Shown piece by piece: positions 7,112 to 15,929 of a stretch of 20,287 nucleotides of DNA. The position numbers and the translations under genes are program-made. Each line of letters begins with the position of its first letter. Positions within the stretch are counted from its first letter, which is position 1. The notes beneath the pieces were generated by a model, which made no database searches, was not told the DNA's origin, and worked only from the letters and a program-made list of their open reading frames with translations. The stretch is from Methyloglobulus sp. (GTDB lineage: Bacteria; Pseudomonadota; Gammaproteobacteria; Methylococcales; Methylomonadaceae): NCBI GenBank assembly GCA_013140405.1, contig JABFSV010000367.1, forward strand, positions 1-20,287, in the 5' to 3' direction.

Positions 7112-7765
7112 TTAAAACGTCACAATATTCTCGCCATCGCTGACCAAACAAATATCCGCAGGGCGCATGGCGAAAATACCAACCGCAACCACGCCAGTGA
7201 TGTTATTGATGGCTTGTTCCATTTTGATAGGATCTAAAATGCTCAGGTTATGGACATCTATAATTTGGTTACCGTTATCGGTAATGCAGTTCTCCCGCCA
7301 TACGGGCTGACCGCCTAATTTGACCATTTCCCTGGCAACGTAACTACGCGCCATCGGGATCACTTCAATCGGCAGTGGGAATTTGCCTAGAACATCGACG
7401 CGTTTAGAACCATCGGCGATGCACACAAACTTTCTACTGGCTGCGGCTATAATTTTTTCCCGCGTCAATGCCGCACCACCGCCTTTAATCAGTTGTTTAT
7501 GCGGGGTAATTTCATCGGCACCATCGACATACACTTCAATCGTGCCCACAGAATTCAAATCCAGCACGGGGATTCCGGCCTGTTTCAACAGCATCGTAGT
7601 TGCTTCTGAGCTGGAAACTGTGCCTTCAATATCTGCCTTCATGTCCGCCAGATAGTTGATGAAATATTTCACTGTAGAACCTGTCCCTACGCCAATAACA
7701 GGCACATCTTTGATGTATTGCAATGCTGCTTGGGCCACTTTTTGTTTTAATTCGTCTTGTGTCAT
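7112..7765 (-). CDS. rpiA: Ribose-5-phosphate isomerase A
   Basis: RpiA interconverts ribose 5-phosphate and ribulose 5-phosphate in the non-oxidative pentose phosphate pathway (in methylotrophs it also feeds formaldehyde-fixing cycles). From the ATG at 7765 the protein is 217 residues and opens MTQDELK, as in E. coli RpiA (219 residues). Active-site elements are all present: VGTGSTV (26-32), SSSEATT (51-57), DGADE with Asp81 and Asp84, KGGG with Lys94, Glu103, and ADGSK with Asp118 and Lys121. The open frame continues upstream to 7837 with ATGs at 7786 and 7837, but the extra residues match nothing in the family. No strong Shine-Dalgarno is seen (GGTAA before the ATG). It stands alone, convergent with gspD. 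Confidence 0.96.
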   Translation of the reverse strand: MTQDELKQKVAQAALQYIKDVPVIGVGTGSTVKYFINYLADMKADIEGTVSSSEATTMLLKQAGIPVLDLNSVGTIEVYVDGADEITPHKQLIKGGGAALTREKIIAAASRKFVCIADGSKRVDVLGKFPLPIEVIPMARSYVAREMVKLGGQPVWRENCITDNGNQIIDVHNLSILDPIKMEQAINNITGVVAVGIFAMRPADICLVSDGENIVTF

Positions 7766-8080
7766 GTGTTTACCGTTTGTTGTCATTAAAATTGGGGATA
7801 CTCTCAATACTACAGAAAGCACCCGTTGGAAAGCCAACTGTGATGATACCTCAGATGCAAAATTTCCTCAGCCGATTTTTAGCGGTTGCACTTATGAATC
7901 GAATGCAATCAACGATTAAACCACTCAGGATTGTTCAAATTGTGGTAACGGGTTAAGCCTGTAACTTGATTGATAGGGCGGAGCAACAAACCTTACCCGC
8001 AGGGCATAAAAGGTTTGTCACTCCAAAATACACTCAATTCACAGGTATGCAGCCGATAAGTTCATCAAAAAATACAGGTT
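7766..8080. other. 315-base non-coding interval between glpD-like gene and rpiA
   Basis: No convincing gene. Plus-strand open frames here (7656-7956 and 7966-8229) overlap rpiA or glpD on the opposite strand and show no domain or ribosome binding site. The interval holds a short interrupted palindrome GTTGG-AAAG-CCAAC (7825-7838) about 60 bases upstream of the rpiA start, and the 45-base palindrome listed separately. An rpiA promoter must lie here but I could not pick one with confidence. Confidence 0.6.
7980..8024. repeat. 45-base imperfect palindrome
   Basis: Outer arms GGAG (7980-7983) and CTCC (8021-8024), middle arms ACAAACCTT (7986-7994) and AAGGTTTGT (8010-8018), and an inner CCC/GGG pair around GCA. 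It lies 57 bases beyond the glpD-like stop in its reading direction. There is no T-run on the minus strand, so it looks more like a dispersed repeat or an mRNA 3'-end stabiliser than an intrinsic terminator. Confidence 0.7.
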
Positions 8081-9598
8081 TTAACCCACAACCCAAATTG
8101 TTTTTGAAAAAACCTCCAGCTCTTCGGCGGTTATTTTTGCCAGTATCAGCAGTGGTAATCGTCGCCCCAACAAATCATCCAGATGGACAACCATCTCGTG
8201 ACGCGCACAGAACACCAAATCAGCCATGATAAAAGGCAATTCTGGCCTTATGCGACGTGCTAAATCTGGGTTATCCGCACATAACTGAAGAATATTTGAG
8301 ACCCTGTTGCCATGCCGCCTTACCAACCAAACGGCACTTTCCTTATCTATGCCAAGCTGTGCTGCTTGAGCCAGTGAAGTATCCAGCAATGATTGATAAT
8401 CAGTGCCGATAAGCCAGGGAAATACTTTACCGAAAGTCGGGCAAGCCGCATGGATTCCAAGGTTTGTGCAAAGCGTATCGACAATGACAGCCGCATCTTC
8501 TCTAGCGGAAGTAAGTTTGCCGCCGATTGATGAAAGCAGACCGTTTGGCGACGTTGCCAATACCCAATCTCGGCTTATGGCGGTGGGATTGTCGCGGCTA
8601 GACTGCTGCAAAACCCGTATGCCGGCAAATTTTCCGATAATGTCTTGCTCAGTCCAGTTCGCTGATTTCAGCGCCTGATTAGCTTCGTTTAACAAATAAC
8701 TGATGTCGTCGTTGCTTATCGGAATATTGTTGATGTCGCCGTCGTAGTTGGTGTCTGTCGTTCCCAGTAAGGTCAGTCCGTACCAGGGGATGATAAAAAA
8801 TACGCGACCATCCGATTTTGCGGTTAGCAGCAAGGCTTCATCTGTGACGGTTTTGGGCATGATTAAATGAATGCCTTTAGTCAAGCGGCAACAATCCTTG
8901 TCGTTCTGGAAGTTGGGCGACCATCGTCCTGCCGTATCGACGACTTGAGCCGCATCAACTTGGATGGATTCTTGGCTTAGCTTATCTTGAACAATGACAC
9001 CGCTGATTTTGCCGTTCTTTTCGACTAATTCGGACACTTCACAATAGTTAACGCAAACCGCACCAGCCGAGCAAGCGCCGTCTATCAATTCCAGCACGAA
9101 ACGGGCATCATCGGTTTGGGCATCCAAATACGTAAATCCACTGGTTAATTCAAATGGGTTTAAGCAAGGAAAATGCTTGATAAAATCTGCCTTGGAATAA
9201 TGTTGGTGTTTTTGGGTTATCGGTACATTTCCGGCAAGAAAATCGTATAACATCAAGCCGCACTTTAGCCGAAATGAACCTACGCGACTGTTTTTGTAAA
9301 CTGGAACACCGAACCGTAACGGCCAAACTCGGTGCGGGGCAGCTTGCAGCAGCATGTGCCGCTCCGCCAAGGATTTCTTGACCAGCTTAAAATCGAAAGT
9401 TTCCAGATAACGCAGTCCACCGTGTATCAGCTTGCTGGAAGCGGAGGAGGTTGCACTGGCCCAATCCCCCTTGTCAACGATGGCAACTTTAAGCCCACGC
9501 AGGGCGGCATCGTACGCTGTCCAAGCGCCATAAATACCGCCGCCGCAGATAAGTACGTCGAATTTTCGGTTTTTGAGTTGGCTGAAATCTCTTTGCAT
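8081..9598 (-). CDS. glpD: FAD-dependent glycerol-3-phosphate dehydrogenase
   Basis: The enzyme oxidises sn-glycerol 3-phosphate to dihydroxyacetone phosphate at the inner membrane and passes electrons to quinone. The 505-residue length matches E. coli GlpD (501). The N-terminal FAD-binding fold shows CGGGIYG (18-24), an acidic strand end at VDKGD, and the GlpD signature TSSASSKLIHGGLRYLE (50-66). Further family motifs are FFIIPW with LLGTTDT in the substrate domain, GIRVL, and GGKLTSAR near the end of the FAD domain, followed by the helical C-terminal domain (about 390-505) with ARHEMVVHLDDLLGRR. It is monocistronic here with no glpF or glpK nearby. A GlpA-type subunit is less likely because no glpB/glpC follow and the C-terminal domain is of GlpD type. 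Confidence 0.92.
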   Translation of the reverse strand: MQRDFSQLKNRKFDVLICGGGIYGAWTAYDAALRGLKVAIVDKGDWASATSSASSKLIHGGLRYLETFDFKLVKKSLAERHMLLQAAPHRVWPLRFGVPVYKNSRVGSFRLKCGLMLYDFLAGNVPITQKHQHYSKADFIKHFPCLNPFELTSGFTYLDAQTDDARFVLELIDGACSAGAVCVNYCEVSELVEKNGKISGVIVQDKLSQESIQVDAAQVVDTAGRWSPNFQNDKDCCRLTKGIHLIMPKTVTDEALLLTAKSDGRVFFIIPWYGLTLLGTTDTNYDGDINNIPISNDDISYLLNEANQALKSANWTEQDIIGKFAGIRVLQQSSRDNPTAISRDWVLATSPNGLLSSIGGKLTSAREDAAVIVDTLCTNLGIHAACPTFGKVFPWLIGTDYQSLLDTSLAQAAQLGIDKESAVWLVRRHGNRVSNILQLCADNPDLARRIRPELPFIMADLVFCARHEMVVHLDDLLGRRLPLLILAKITAEELEVFSKTIWVVG

Positions 9599-9691
9599 TT
9601 CTAGGTCGTGGGCAATAGGTGAAGATACTTTGCTTAGCTAATACGCGTTAATTGATAAGGTTAATCGACGTAAAAGAGAATGCAAGCTGAA

Positions 9692-9720
9692 ACTATACTG
9701 GGATTATTGCGGTTTTTCAG
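9692..9720 (-). promoter_or_regulatory. Candidate sigma70 promoter for the glpD-like gene
   Basis: On the minus strand a CTGAAA box (9715-9720) and a TATAGT box (9692-9697) are separated by 17 bases. This gives 4/6 and 5/6 matches to the consensus and a 5' leader of roughly 85-90 bases. It is only a pattern match. Confidence 0.4.
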
Positions 9721-9870
9721 GAGAATATGGAGATTTACACATTTTTACAAGAGATTAAGCCCGACATGTTATAAAATACATGCACTTTGAAAGTGTTTGT
9801 TAGCATGAGTTTATGCACTAGCTAGGCATTTTTCGTTTTGTTCAGTATTTGTCTTTGGCGAATATCATGA

Positions 9871-10521
<651 letters not shown>

Positions 10522-10593
10522 AGCTGAATTGATTCGTTATTTTTAAGCATTCATTACAAAACATTCAAATAGATAAATTTAAAGTGAGACTAA

Positions 10594-11616
10594 ATGAGCA
10601 AACTCTATAACATCGCCGTGGTAGGCGCGACGGGCGCGGTCGGCGAAGCTATGTTGTCTATCCTGGAAGAAAGGAATTTTCCGGTCGGAGAAGTCTATGC
10701 ACTTGCCAGCAGCAAGTCAGTCGGTAAACGGATACCTTTCAAGGGCGGGTCATTAAAAGTCGAAGATTTGGCGACATTTGATTTTTCAAAAGTGCAAATC
10801 GGGCTATTTTCTGCAGGTGGTTCAATTTCTGCCGAATATGCCCCGAAAGCGGCAGCGGCAGGTTGCATTGTTGTGGATAACACCTCGCACTTTCGTTATG
10901 AGGACGATATTCCGCTAGTCGTGCCGGAAGTTAATCCCGATAAAATCGCGGATTACAAAAACCGTGGCATTATCGCAAATCCCAATTGCTCTACTATTCA
11001 AATGTTAGTGGCTTTAAAGCCCATTTACGATGCGGTCGGCATAAGCAGGATTAATGTCTGCACGTACCAGGCGGTTTCCGGCACGGGCAAAAAAGGGATT
11101 GAAGAAGTCGTCAAACAAACAGCCAAATTATTGAATGGACAACCCATTGAGACCAATGTTTACCCTAAACAAATTGCTTTCAACGTGTTGCCCCAAATTG
11201 ATGTGTTTATGGATAACGGCTATACCAAAGAAGAGATGAAAATGGTATGGGAAACCCAGAAAATTCTTGGCGATCAAACTGTTATGGTGAATGCCACTGC
11301 GGTACGTGTGCCGGTATTTTATGGCCATTCCGAGGCCCTACACATTGAAACTAAGGTTAAAATTGATGCCGATGCCGTGCGAACCCTACTTTCAAAAGCA
11401 CCTGGCGTTACCGTTTTGGATGAGCGAAAAAACGGTGGCTATCCCACTGCCGTAACCGAATCTTCAGGACATGATGATGTATTTGTTGGCCGGATCAGGG
11501 AAGACATTTCCCATCCAACCGGCATCGATTTGTGGGTGGTGGGCGATAATGTGCGAAAAGGAGCTGCTTTAAACAGTGTGCAGATAGCTGAAATACTGGT
11601 AAAAAATTACATCTAG
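10594..11616 (+). CDS. asd: Aspartate-semialdehyde dehydrogenase
   Basis: Asd reduces aspartyl phosphate to aspartate semialdehyde with NADPH, the branch point to lysine, diaminopimelate, methionine and threonine. The 340-residue protein shows the NADP-binding loop GATGAVG (11-17), the catalytic Cys132 in NPNCSTI, SGTG (162-165), and the catalytic His245 in RVPVFYGHSEA. Ending with GDNVRKGAALNSVQIAE is typical of the family. The Phe-Tyr-Gly-His form and compact length match the Asd2/Gram-positive-like branch found in Pseudomonas and relatives rather than the 367-residue E. coli type. AGTGAG precedes the ATG. Its placement directly before fimV is the Pseudomonas-type arrangement. Confidence 0.96.
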   Translation: MSKLYNIAVVGATGAVGEAMLSILEERNFPVGEVYALASSKSVGKRIPFKGGSLKVEDLATFDFSKVQIGLFSAGGSISAEYAPKAAAAGCIVVDNTSHFRYEDDIPLVVPEVNPDKIADYKNRGIIANPNCSTIQMLVALKPIYDAVGISRINVCTYQAVSGTGKKGIEEVVKQTAKLLNGQPIETNVYPKQIAFNVLPQIDVFMDNGYTKEEMKMVWETQKILGDQTVMVNATAVRVPVFYGHSEALHIETKVKIDADAVRTLLSKAPGVTVLDERKNGGYPTAVTESSGHDDVFVGRIREDISHPTGIDLWVVGDNVRKGAALNSVQIAEILVKNYI

Positions 11617-11630
11617 GCTACTCTTGGTTC

Positions 11631-11636
11631 TATAAT
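11631..11636 (+). promoter_or_regulatory. Possible -10 box upstream of fimV
   Basis: A perfect TATAAT lies 48 bases before the fimV start in the 68-base asd-fimV gap. The best -35 candidate (ATTACA at 11606-11611) is weak and 19 bases away, so fimV may instead rely on read-through from asd. Confidence 0.3.
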
Positions 11637-11670
11637 TGTGGCTGTGTGGGGTTAACATCGTGATTACTAT

Positions 11671-11680
11671 AAGGAGAAGG
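11671..11680 (+). promoter_or_regulatory. Strong ribosome binding site for fimV
   Basis: AAGGAGAAGG precedes two start candidates: the out-of-frame ATG at 11681 (six-codon frame MRAQLN) and the GTG at 11685 that opens fimV. The AGGAG at 11672-11676 is spaced eight bases from GTG, the better distance. Confidence 0.7.
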
Positions 11681-11684
11681 ATGC

Positions 11685-14486
11685 GTGCGCAACTTAACTA
11701 AGGCTTTAACAGTAGTATCGTTACTGGCTCCCGTTAGTGGGCATTCACTAGGGATCGGTGATATAAGAGTGCGTTCAGCCCTTAATCAGAATCTCAACGC
11801 CGAGATTGCATTGATTACTTCACGCGGGGAAAACCCTTCCAACATCAAAGTAAGTTTGGCACCTGCTGAAAAATTCGATGAAGCGGGCGTGCCTTGGTCT
11901 TATTTTCTATCAAAAATCAAGTTTCAGCCCATTGTTAAATCGAATGGCGCTATGGTTATCAAAGTAACTTCAAGGGAGGCCCTAAAAGAGCCTTATCTTA
12001 ACTTCCTCCTTGAAGTCAGTTGGCCTAAAGGAAATTTGTACCGTGAATTCACCGTATTGGTTGATCCGCCCGCTGACTACCAGCAGCAGGCTTATCAAGA
12101 ACCCGTTTATCAGGAGCAAGCCTACCCGTTAACTTCCAACTACGAGCGCACTCCTCCACAACAAGATTATGTGCCTGAGCGTCGCCCAGCGAGGCATCAT
12201 GCAGCCAAGCCACGCCGCAGTTCTGAGGGTAGTTATGGTGGTCAAATTACCACCCGAAGGAACGACACCTTATGGAATGTGGCAGAACGGGCGCGAGGAG
12301 CCGGTGTTTCTGTAGAACAGATGATGATGGCGCTTTATGAAAAAAATCCTCATGCGTTTTATCAACAAAATGTGAACGCATTATCGGCGGGTAAAAAGTT
12401 ACAAATTCCTGAAAAAACCGCCGTCCAACAAACCTCCAGGCAAGAAGCATTAGCCGAGTTCAGCCAGCATAATGAGGCTTGGAATAACAATCGTTCGGGC
12501 ATTCCTGCCGGACAAACACAAGCCGCAAAAGAAGAACCTGCCGATAGCCAGCTAAAACTTGAAGCACCAACAGAAGCTACCGTTGCCGCAAACGAAACGG
12601 TTTCCCCGTCCAGTGAACAAACATCTGGCACAACGAATGCAGCACCAGCACAACCTGCTCCGGCAAGCCCTGATGCTGCACAACAGACCACAACAAACAA
12701 AGGATCTGCACCTGTTGATGATGCCGTACAGAGCAAAATAGCCGCCCTGGAAAAGCAGATGGCCATGATGCAGGAATTGATTGCCTTAAAAGACAAACAG
12801 CTTGCGGAATTACAAAACCCTGCCCAGGAGACGACACCTCCAGCAACACAAACGCCGTCCACCCAAGTTACGCCACCACCAAATCCACCTGTTACAACCC
12901 CGCCGGCATCGGTAACACCCGCACCAGTTGCCCCTGAGCAACCAGCTCAAGTCGCACCACCCGCACAGGTGAAACCTATTGTGCCTACAAAGCCGATTGT
13001 TAAGCCTACCGTCAGAAAAGTTGTGCCGCCGGTACAGGTCGCCACAGAATCAAGTTCGCCTTTAGTTTGGGTTTTAGGGGGTCTAGGCGCAATTCTAGTG
13101 CCTTTATTTGGCTGGTTATGGTGGCAAAAAAGGAAAATTACCCAAGAAACAGAAGCCGAAAGTATGTTCCGAAATTATAGCGCCATGCGCGGCAGCGATC
13201 CAACGGGAGCATTTTCTGTTATCCGAAAGGCTGGCGGCGGAACAGCCTCAGCCGAAAGTTCTTTCCTGAATGACTTCAAAGCCAGCGATTTTGAATCTTT
13301 TGAATCCTTCAATGTTGACCATGGCGATATCGATCCTATCGCAGAGGCTGATGTGTATTTGGCTTATGGGCGTTATCAGCAAGCAGAAGACTTAATCAGA
13401 CAGGCCATCAAGGATACGCCAGACAGGGATGAATGCAAATTAAAGCTTCTTGAGATTTTTCACGCCAGCTCAAACAAAGATGCGTTTGAGAACTATGCAA
13501 TCGAGCTGATTGCCAAAGGCAAAAAAGATGATGTTATTTTTTGGGGGAAAGTGGTTGAACTAAGCAAGGATATCTGCCCAAATTCTGAATTGTTTACTTC
13601 CCAAACTCCGAGCAACGTAGCGGTGTTTTCTGCAGAGCCAGAAGAACTAAATGAAAGTGTGTTGGAACCTATTGCAGATATAACGCCGATACTTGGAACT
13701 GAACATCTAGGTACTGCTAATTTTGAAATTTCAGATGAAGGCGAAGCCACCTTTGAAATTTCTGAGGGCGATGCTGGAGAATCTCTATTTGACACTTCAT
13801 CCTCGACACTAACACCAGAAGTTAAGCATCAAGATGAACCAATTGTTGAAATAGCTAAATCCGAAAGCAAAAACGACGAGCCAGATCTTGGCATTTCTTT
13901 GTTTAAAAGCGATTTTGGTGGTCAGCAAGACAATGAAACAATTGATTTTGACCTTGGGCCATATCCTGGCAGCACCCAAAAAGTGGAATCAGAAAATATC
14001 CAAGTTACGGAAGCATCAACTTTCGGCAGTGATGCACCTAAATTACAAACATCTGATTTGGATGATAAAAATGATTTTGAATCCTACGAGTTTGATTTCA
14101 ATCTGGATAAACCAGAACCCATTACGCCAAACAAAACATCAGCCACCCCAGAAGCAAACGACAAGTGGGAATCCCAACAAACGATTGATTTTTCTCTTGA
14201 CGACCTTCCCGATTCAGACACGTTTGGCAGTGATATCATCGACTTTAGTTTCGATTTAGAGCCAACACAAACCAACTCTGATAAAGCCGACCTAAACCAA
14301 GGTTTTGGTGTATCCGACTTGACTGATATGGACGAAATAGAGACTAAACTGGACTTGGCTAAAGCCTATATCGATATGGGTGATGCTGAGTCAGCAAAAG
14401 ATATTATCAGCCAGGTACTTGAGAAGGGATCTGCGGAACAAAAGAAAACGGCTCAGGTGCTTCTTGATGATTTGAACTTGGGATAA
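11685..14486 (+). CDS. fimV: FimV/HubP-type polar hub protein
   Basis: FimV (HubP in Vibrio) is a peptidoglycan-binding transmembrane scaffold for polar machinery, needed for type IV pilus function and in some species T2SS assembly. The 933-residue protein has an N-terminal signal-like segment, the FimV N-terminal domain with LGIGDIRVRSALNQNLNAEI (22-41), a LysM domain (about 187-242), a coiled coil (348-378), a Pro/Thr/Ala-rich stretch (380-455), a membrane helix (459-480), a TPR-like block (about 555-605), a long acidic repeat region, and the conserved C-terminal FimV helix bundle (885-933). The GTG at 11685 is set by AAGGAG at 11671-11676; the ATG at 11681 is out of frame and stops after six codons. 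Neighbour asd supports the call. Confidence 0.93.
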   Translation: MRNLTKALTVVSLLAPVSGHSLGIGDIRVRSALNQNLNAEIALITSRGENPSNIKVSLAPAEKFDEAGVPWSYFLSKIKFQPIVKSNGAMVIKVTSREALKEPYLNFLLEVSWPKGNLYREFTVLVDPPADYQQQAYQEPVYQEQAYPLTSNYERTPPQQDYVPERRPARHHAAKPRRSSEGSYGGQITTRRNDTLWNVAERARGAGVSVEQMMMALYEKNPHAFYQQNVNALSAGKKLQIPEKTAVQQTSRQEALAEFSQHNEAWNNNRSGIPAGQTQAAKEEPADSQLKLEAPTEATVAANETVSPSSEQTSGTTNAAPAQPAPASPDAAQQTTTNKGSAPVDDAVQSKIAALEKQMAMMQELIALKDKQLAELQNPAQETTPPATQTPSTQVTPPPNPPVTTPPASVTPAPVAPEQPAQVAPPAQVKPIVPTKPIVKPTVRKVVPPVQVATESSSPLVWVLGGLGAILVPLFGWLWWQKRKITQETEAESMFRNYSAMRGSDPTGAFSVIRKAGGGTASAESSFLNDFKASDFESFESFNVDHGDIDPIAEADVYLAYGRYQQAEDLIRQAIKDTPDRDECKLKLLEIFHASSNKDAFENYAIELIAKGKKDDVIFWGKVVELSKDICPNSELFTSQTPSNVAVFSAEPEELNESVLEPIADITPILGTEHLGTANFEISDEGEATFEISEGDAGESLFDTSSSTLTPEVKHQDEPIVEIAKSESKNDEPDLGISLFKSDFGGQQDNETIDFDLGPYPGSTQKVESENIQVTEASTFGSDAPKLQTSDLDDKNDFESYEFDFNLDKPEPITPNKTSATPEANDKWESQQTIDFSLDDLPDSDTFGSDIIDFSFDLEPTQTNSDKADLNQGFGVSDLTDMDEIETKLDLAKAYIDMGDAESAKDIISQVLEKGSAEQKKTAQVLLDDLNLG

Positions 14487-14500
14487 ACCCACTTCTTCAG

Positions 14501-14549
14501 CCGATAAACAATAAAAAAGCCCTTTAAGGGCTTTTTTATTGTTTATCGG
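14501..14549. terminator. Bidirectional intrinsic terminator, perfect 24-base arms
   Basis: The arms CCGATAAACAATAAAAAAGC plus CCTT and their exact complement flank a single T. The GC-rich heart AAGCCC/GGGCTT is followed by T6 on the plus strand and equally on the minus strand. It sits 14 bases after the fimV stop and directly abuts the stop of the convergent gene, so it can end both transcripts. Confidence 0.95.
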
Positions 14550-15290
14550 TTACTTTTCCAGATGATCCAAAATAAGTTGGCGATGTTTAAAAAAATCAGC
14601 AACACGCTGTTTTAATATCAAAAAATAACCATCAGCTTGAACATAATTGTTCAGCATTAAACATGTTTCCAAACTGTTTGCTGAATCTTCAATGTGCCTC
14701 AGACAACAGATTTTTGCAGAACCATTGAGTTTGTGGGTTAGCTCAAAGGCTGTTTTATACTGCTTTTTTTGGATAGCCTCTCCAATTTGACTAGTTTGCA
14801 AGGGCAATTCTTCGAAAAGTTTTTGGTAAAGTGTTAATACCAGGCTATTGTTATTATGGCATTTTGCCAACAGTGCCTGGATGAAATCCAACGGCGTAGT
14901 TAACACATCTTCGCCGCGCCAAAGTTTAATCACTTCATCCAGAGTGTCCGCAGTCAGTGGTTTTGTAAGGCAGTCATCAAATCCGGCAGCTATAAGTTTT
15001 TTATTCTGCATAGCATCAGCGTTATCAAGCAGCGCGATGATAGGAGTGCAACGGTTAATACAACGTTCTGTTTTTGCCAGAGAAACAAGGACGAAACCAT
15101 TTAATTCCATATCAACAATGATAAGGTTAAATTGCTTACTCGTTATTGCCGTTGATGTATCATCCGGCGTGCTGGTCAAAACCAAGGTGTTGCTGTCGGT
15201 GTTACGTAATTGCTGTATTTGCAATGCAGCGGAATCTTCATAGGCTAATAGCGTAACAAATTTCCCGTATTCCTCTGATGGTATAACCAT
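14550..15290 (-). CDS. Receiver-like plus HPt domain protein (degenerate REC)
   Basis: The 246-residue protein looks like the detached C-terminus of a hybrid sensor kinase. Residues 10-125 fit a receiver fold: a possible phospho-acceptor Asp60 in LIIVDMELNG and Lys110 in LTKP. However, the acidic pair that normally follows the first strand is missing (LLAYEDS occupies that place), and the usual Thr/Ser after the fourth strand (ALTA in typical receivers) is Leu88 (IIALLDN). The HPt domain (about 145-240) keeps a candidate phosphorylatable His186 in THKLNGSAK, close to the standard HxLKGSA pattern. There is no kinase or DNA-binding domain. It is divergent from the MEKHLA gene across 146 bases. 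Its partners are unknown; a phosphorelay shuttle is the simplest guess. Confidence 0.75.
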   Translation of the reverse strand: MVIPSEEYGKFVTLLAYEDSAALQIQQLRNTDSNTLVLTSTPDDTSTAITSKQFNLIIVDMELNGFVLVSLAKTERCINRCTPIIALLDNADAMQNKKLIAAGFDDCLTKPLTADTLDEVIKLWRGEDVLTTPLDFIQALLAKCHNNNSLVLTLYQKLFEELPLQTSQIGEAIQKKQYKTAFELTHKLNGSAKICCLRHIEDSANSLETCLMLNNYVQADGYFLILKQRVADFFKHRQLILDHLEK

Positions 15291-15383
15291 TTGTAAATTA
15301 AGCTAATGACCGAAGTGGTAAATTGTCACACAGATGACTGGCTCATTGAAAGTAATGCCTGAAAACTGAATATCTTCTGGTGA

Positions 15384-15402
15384 ACAAGCACATCCTGCTT
15401 GT
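15384..15402. repeat. Short inverted repeat in the divergent intergenic region
   Basis: ACAAGCA and TGCTTGT form perfect 7-base arms around CATCC, 35 bases before the MEKHLA ATG. It could be an operator or a 5'-leader hairpin. Confidence 0.5.
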
Positions 15403-15436
15403 AAAATGAAATCTGCGCGATTTTAAATGATTTGAA

Positions 15437-15904
15437 ATGAATTATCCGTCAGAAACCAACCACTTCCTCAGCGATCATGTAACCTTACTGAGCAACAGTT
15501 ACCAAAAATTGCTGGGAGGGGAGTTAATTTCAAAAAATCACACCCATGATACGTTGGCGAAAGCTTTGTTTTACGCGCCATTTGTCGTTGTTTCCCACAA
15601 CACTGCTACCGATCCGGTATTCAATTATGCAAACCTGAAAGCCCTTGAATTATTTGGGTTTAACTGGGAAGAATTCACGCAATTGCCGTCAAAGTTATCG
15701 GCGGAATCCATACATCAGCTTGAACGGGATAAATTATTGGCAGAGGTTAGCCAAAACGGCTACTTGGCAAGTTATCAAGGCATTCGCATAACAAAAACGG
15801 GAAGCAGGTTTTTGATTAAAAACGCGGTGGTCTGGAATTTAGTTGACGACGATGGAAATTACGCCGGCCAAGCAGCCAAATTTGAAGATTGGGAATTCCT
15901 GTGA
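15437..15904 (+). CDS. MEKHLA-domain protein (PAS-like)
   Basis: The 155-residue protein is essentially one MEKHLA domain, a PAS-related fold known from the C-termini of plant HD-ZIP III regulators and from small bacterial and algal proteins. Recognisable blocks: YAPFVVVSHNTATDPVFNYAN (about 46-66) with the SH...DP pattern, ALELFGFNWEEFTQLPSKLSAE, a GIRITKTGSRF strand, and the ending AVVWNLVDDDGNYAGQAAKFEDW. A helical 35-residue N-terminus precedes it. Its biochemical function is not established; a sensory or ligand-binding role is inferred from the PAS relationship. The ATG at 15437 follows an AT-rich leader with no clear Shine-Dalgarno. It is the only plus-strand gene in this part of the window, divergent from the REC-HPt gene. 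Confidence 0.85.
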   Translation: MNYPSETNHFLSDHVTLLSNSYQKLLGGELISKNHTHDTLAKALFYAPFVVVSHNTATDPVFNYANLKALELFGFNWEEFTQLPSKLSAESIHQLERDKLLAEVSQNGYLASYQGIRITKTGSRFLIKNAVVWNLVDDDGNYAGQAAKFEDWEFL

Positions 15905-15929
15905 GTAGAGCATTAAAATTTGAAGCCCA

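Noticed and set aside
6892..7143. 83-codon plus-strand open frame in the gspD-rpiA gap
   Set aside because: It spans two of the hairpin repeats, overlaps the 3' end of rpiA, has no ribosome binding site and a composition typical of translated palindromes.
7656..8229. Plus-strand open frames antisense to rpiA and glpD
   Set aside because: They lie largely opposite genes with firm family motifs, and none shows a domain, start signal or export signal.
12362..12862. 166-codon minus-strand frame opposite fimV
   Set aside because: It is the reverse of the Ala/Pro/Thr-rich linker of FimV; its Cys/Ala-rich translation follows from that composition.
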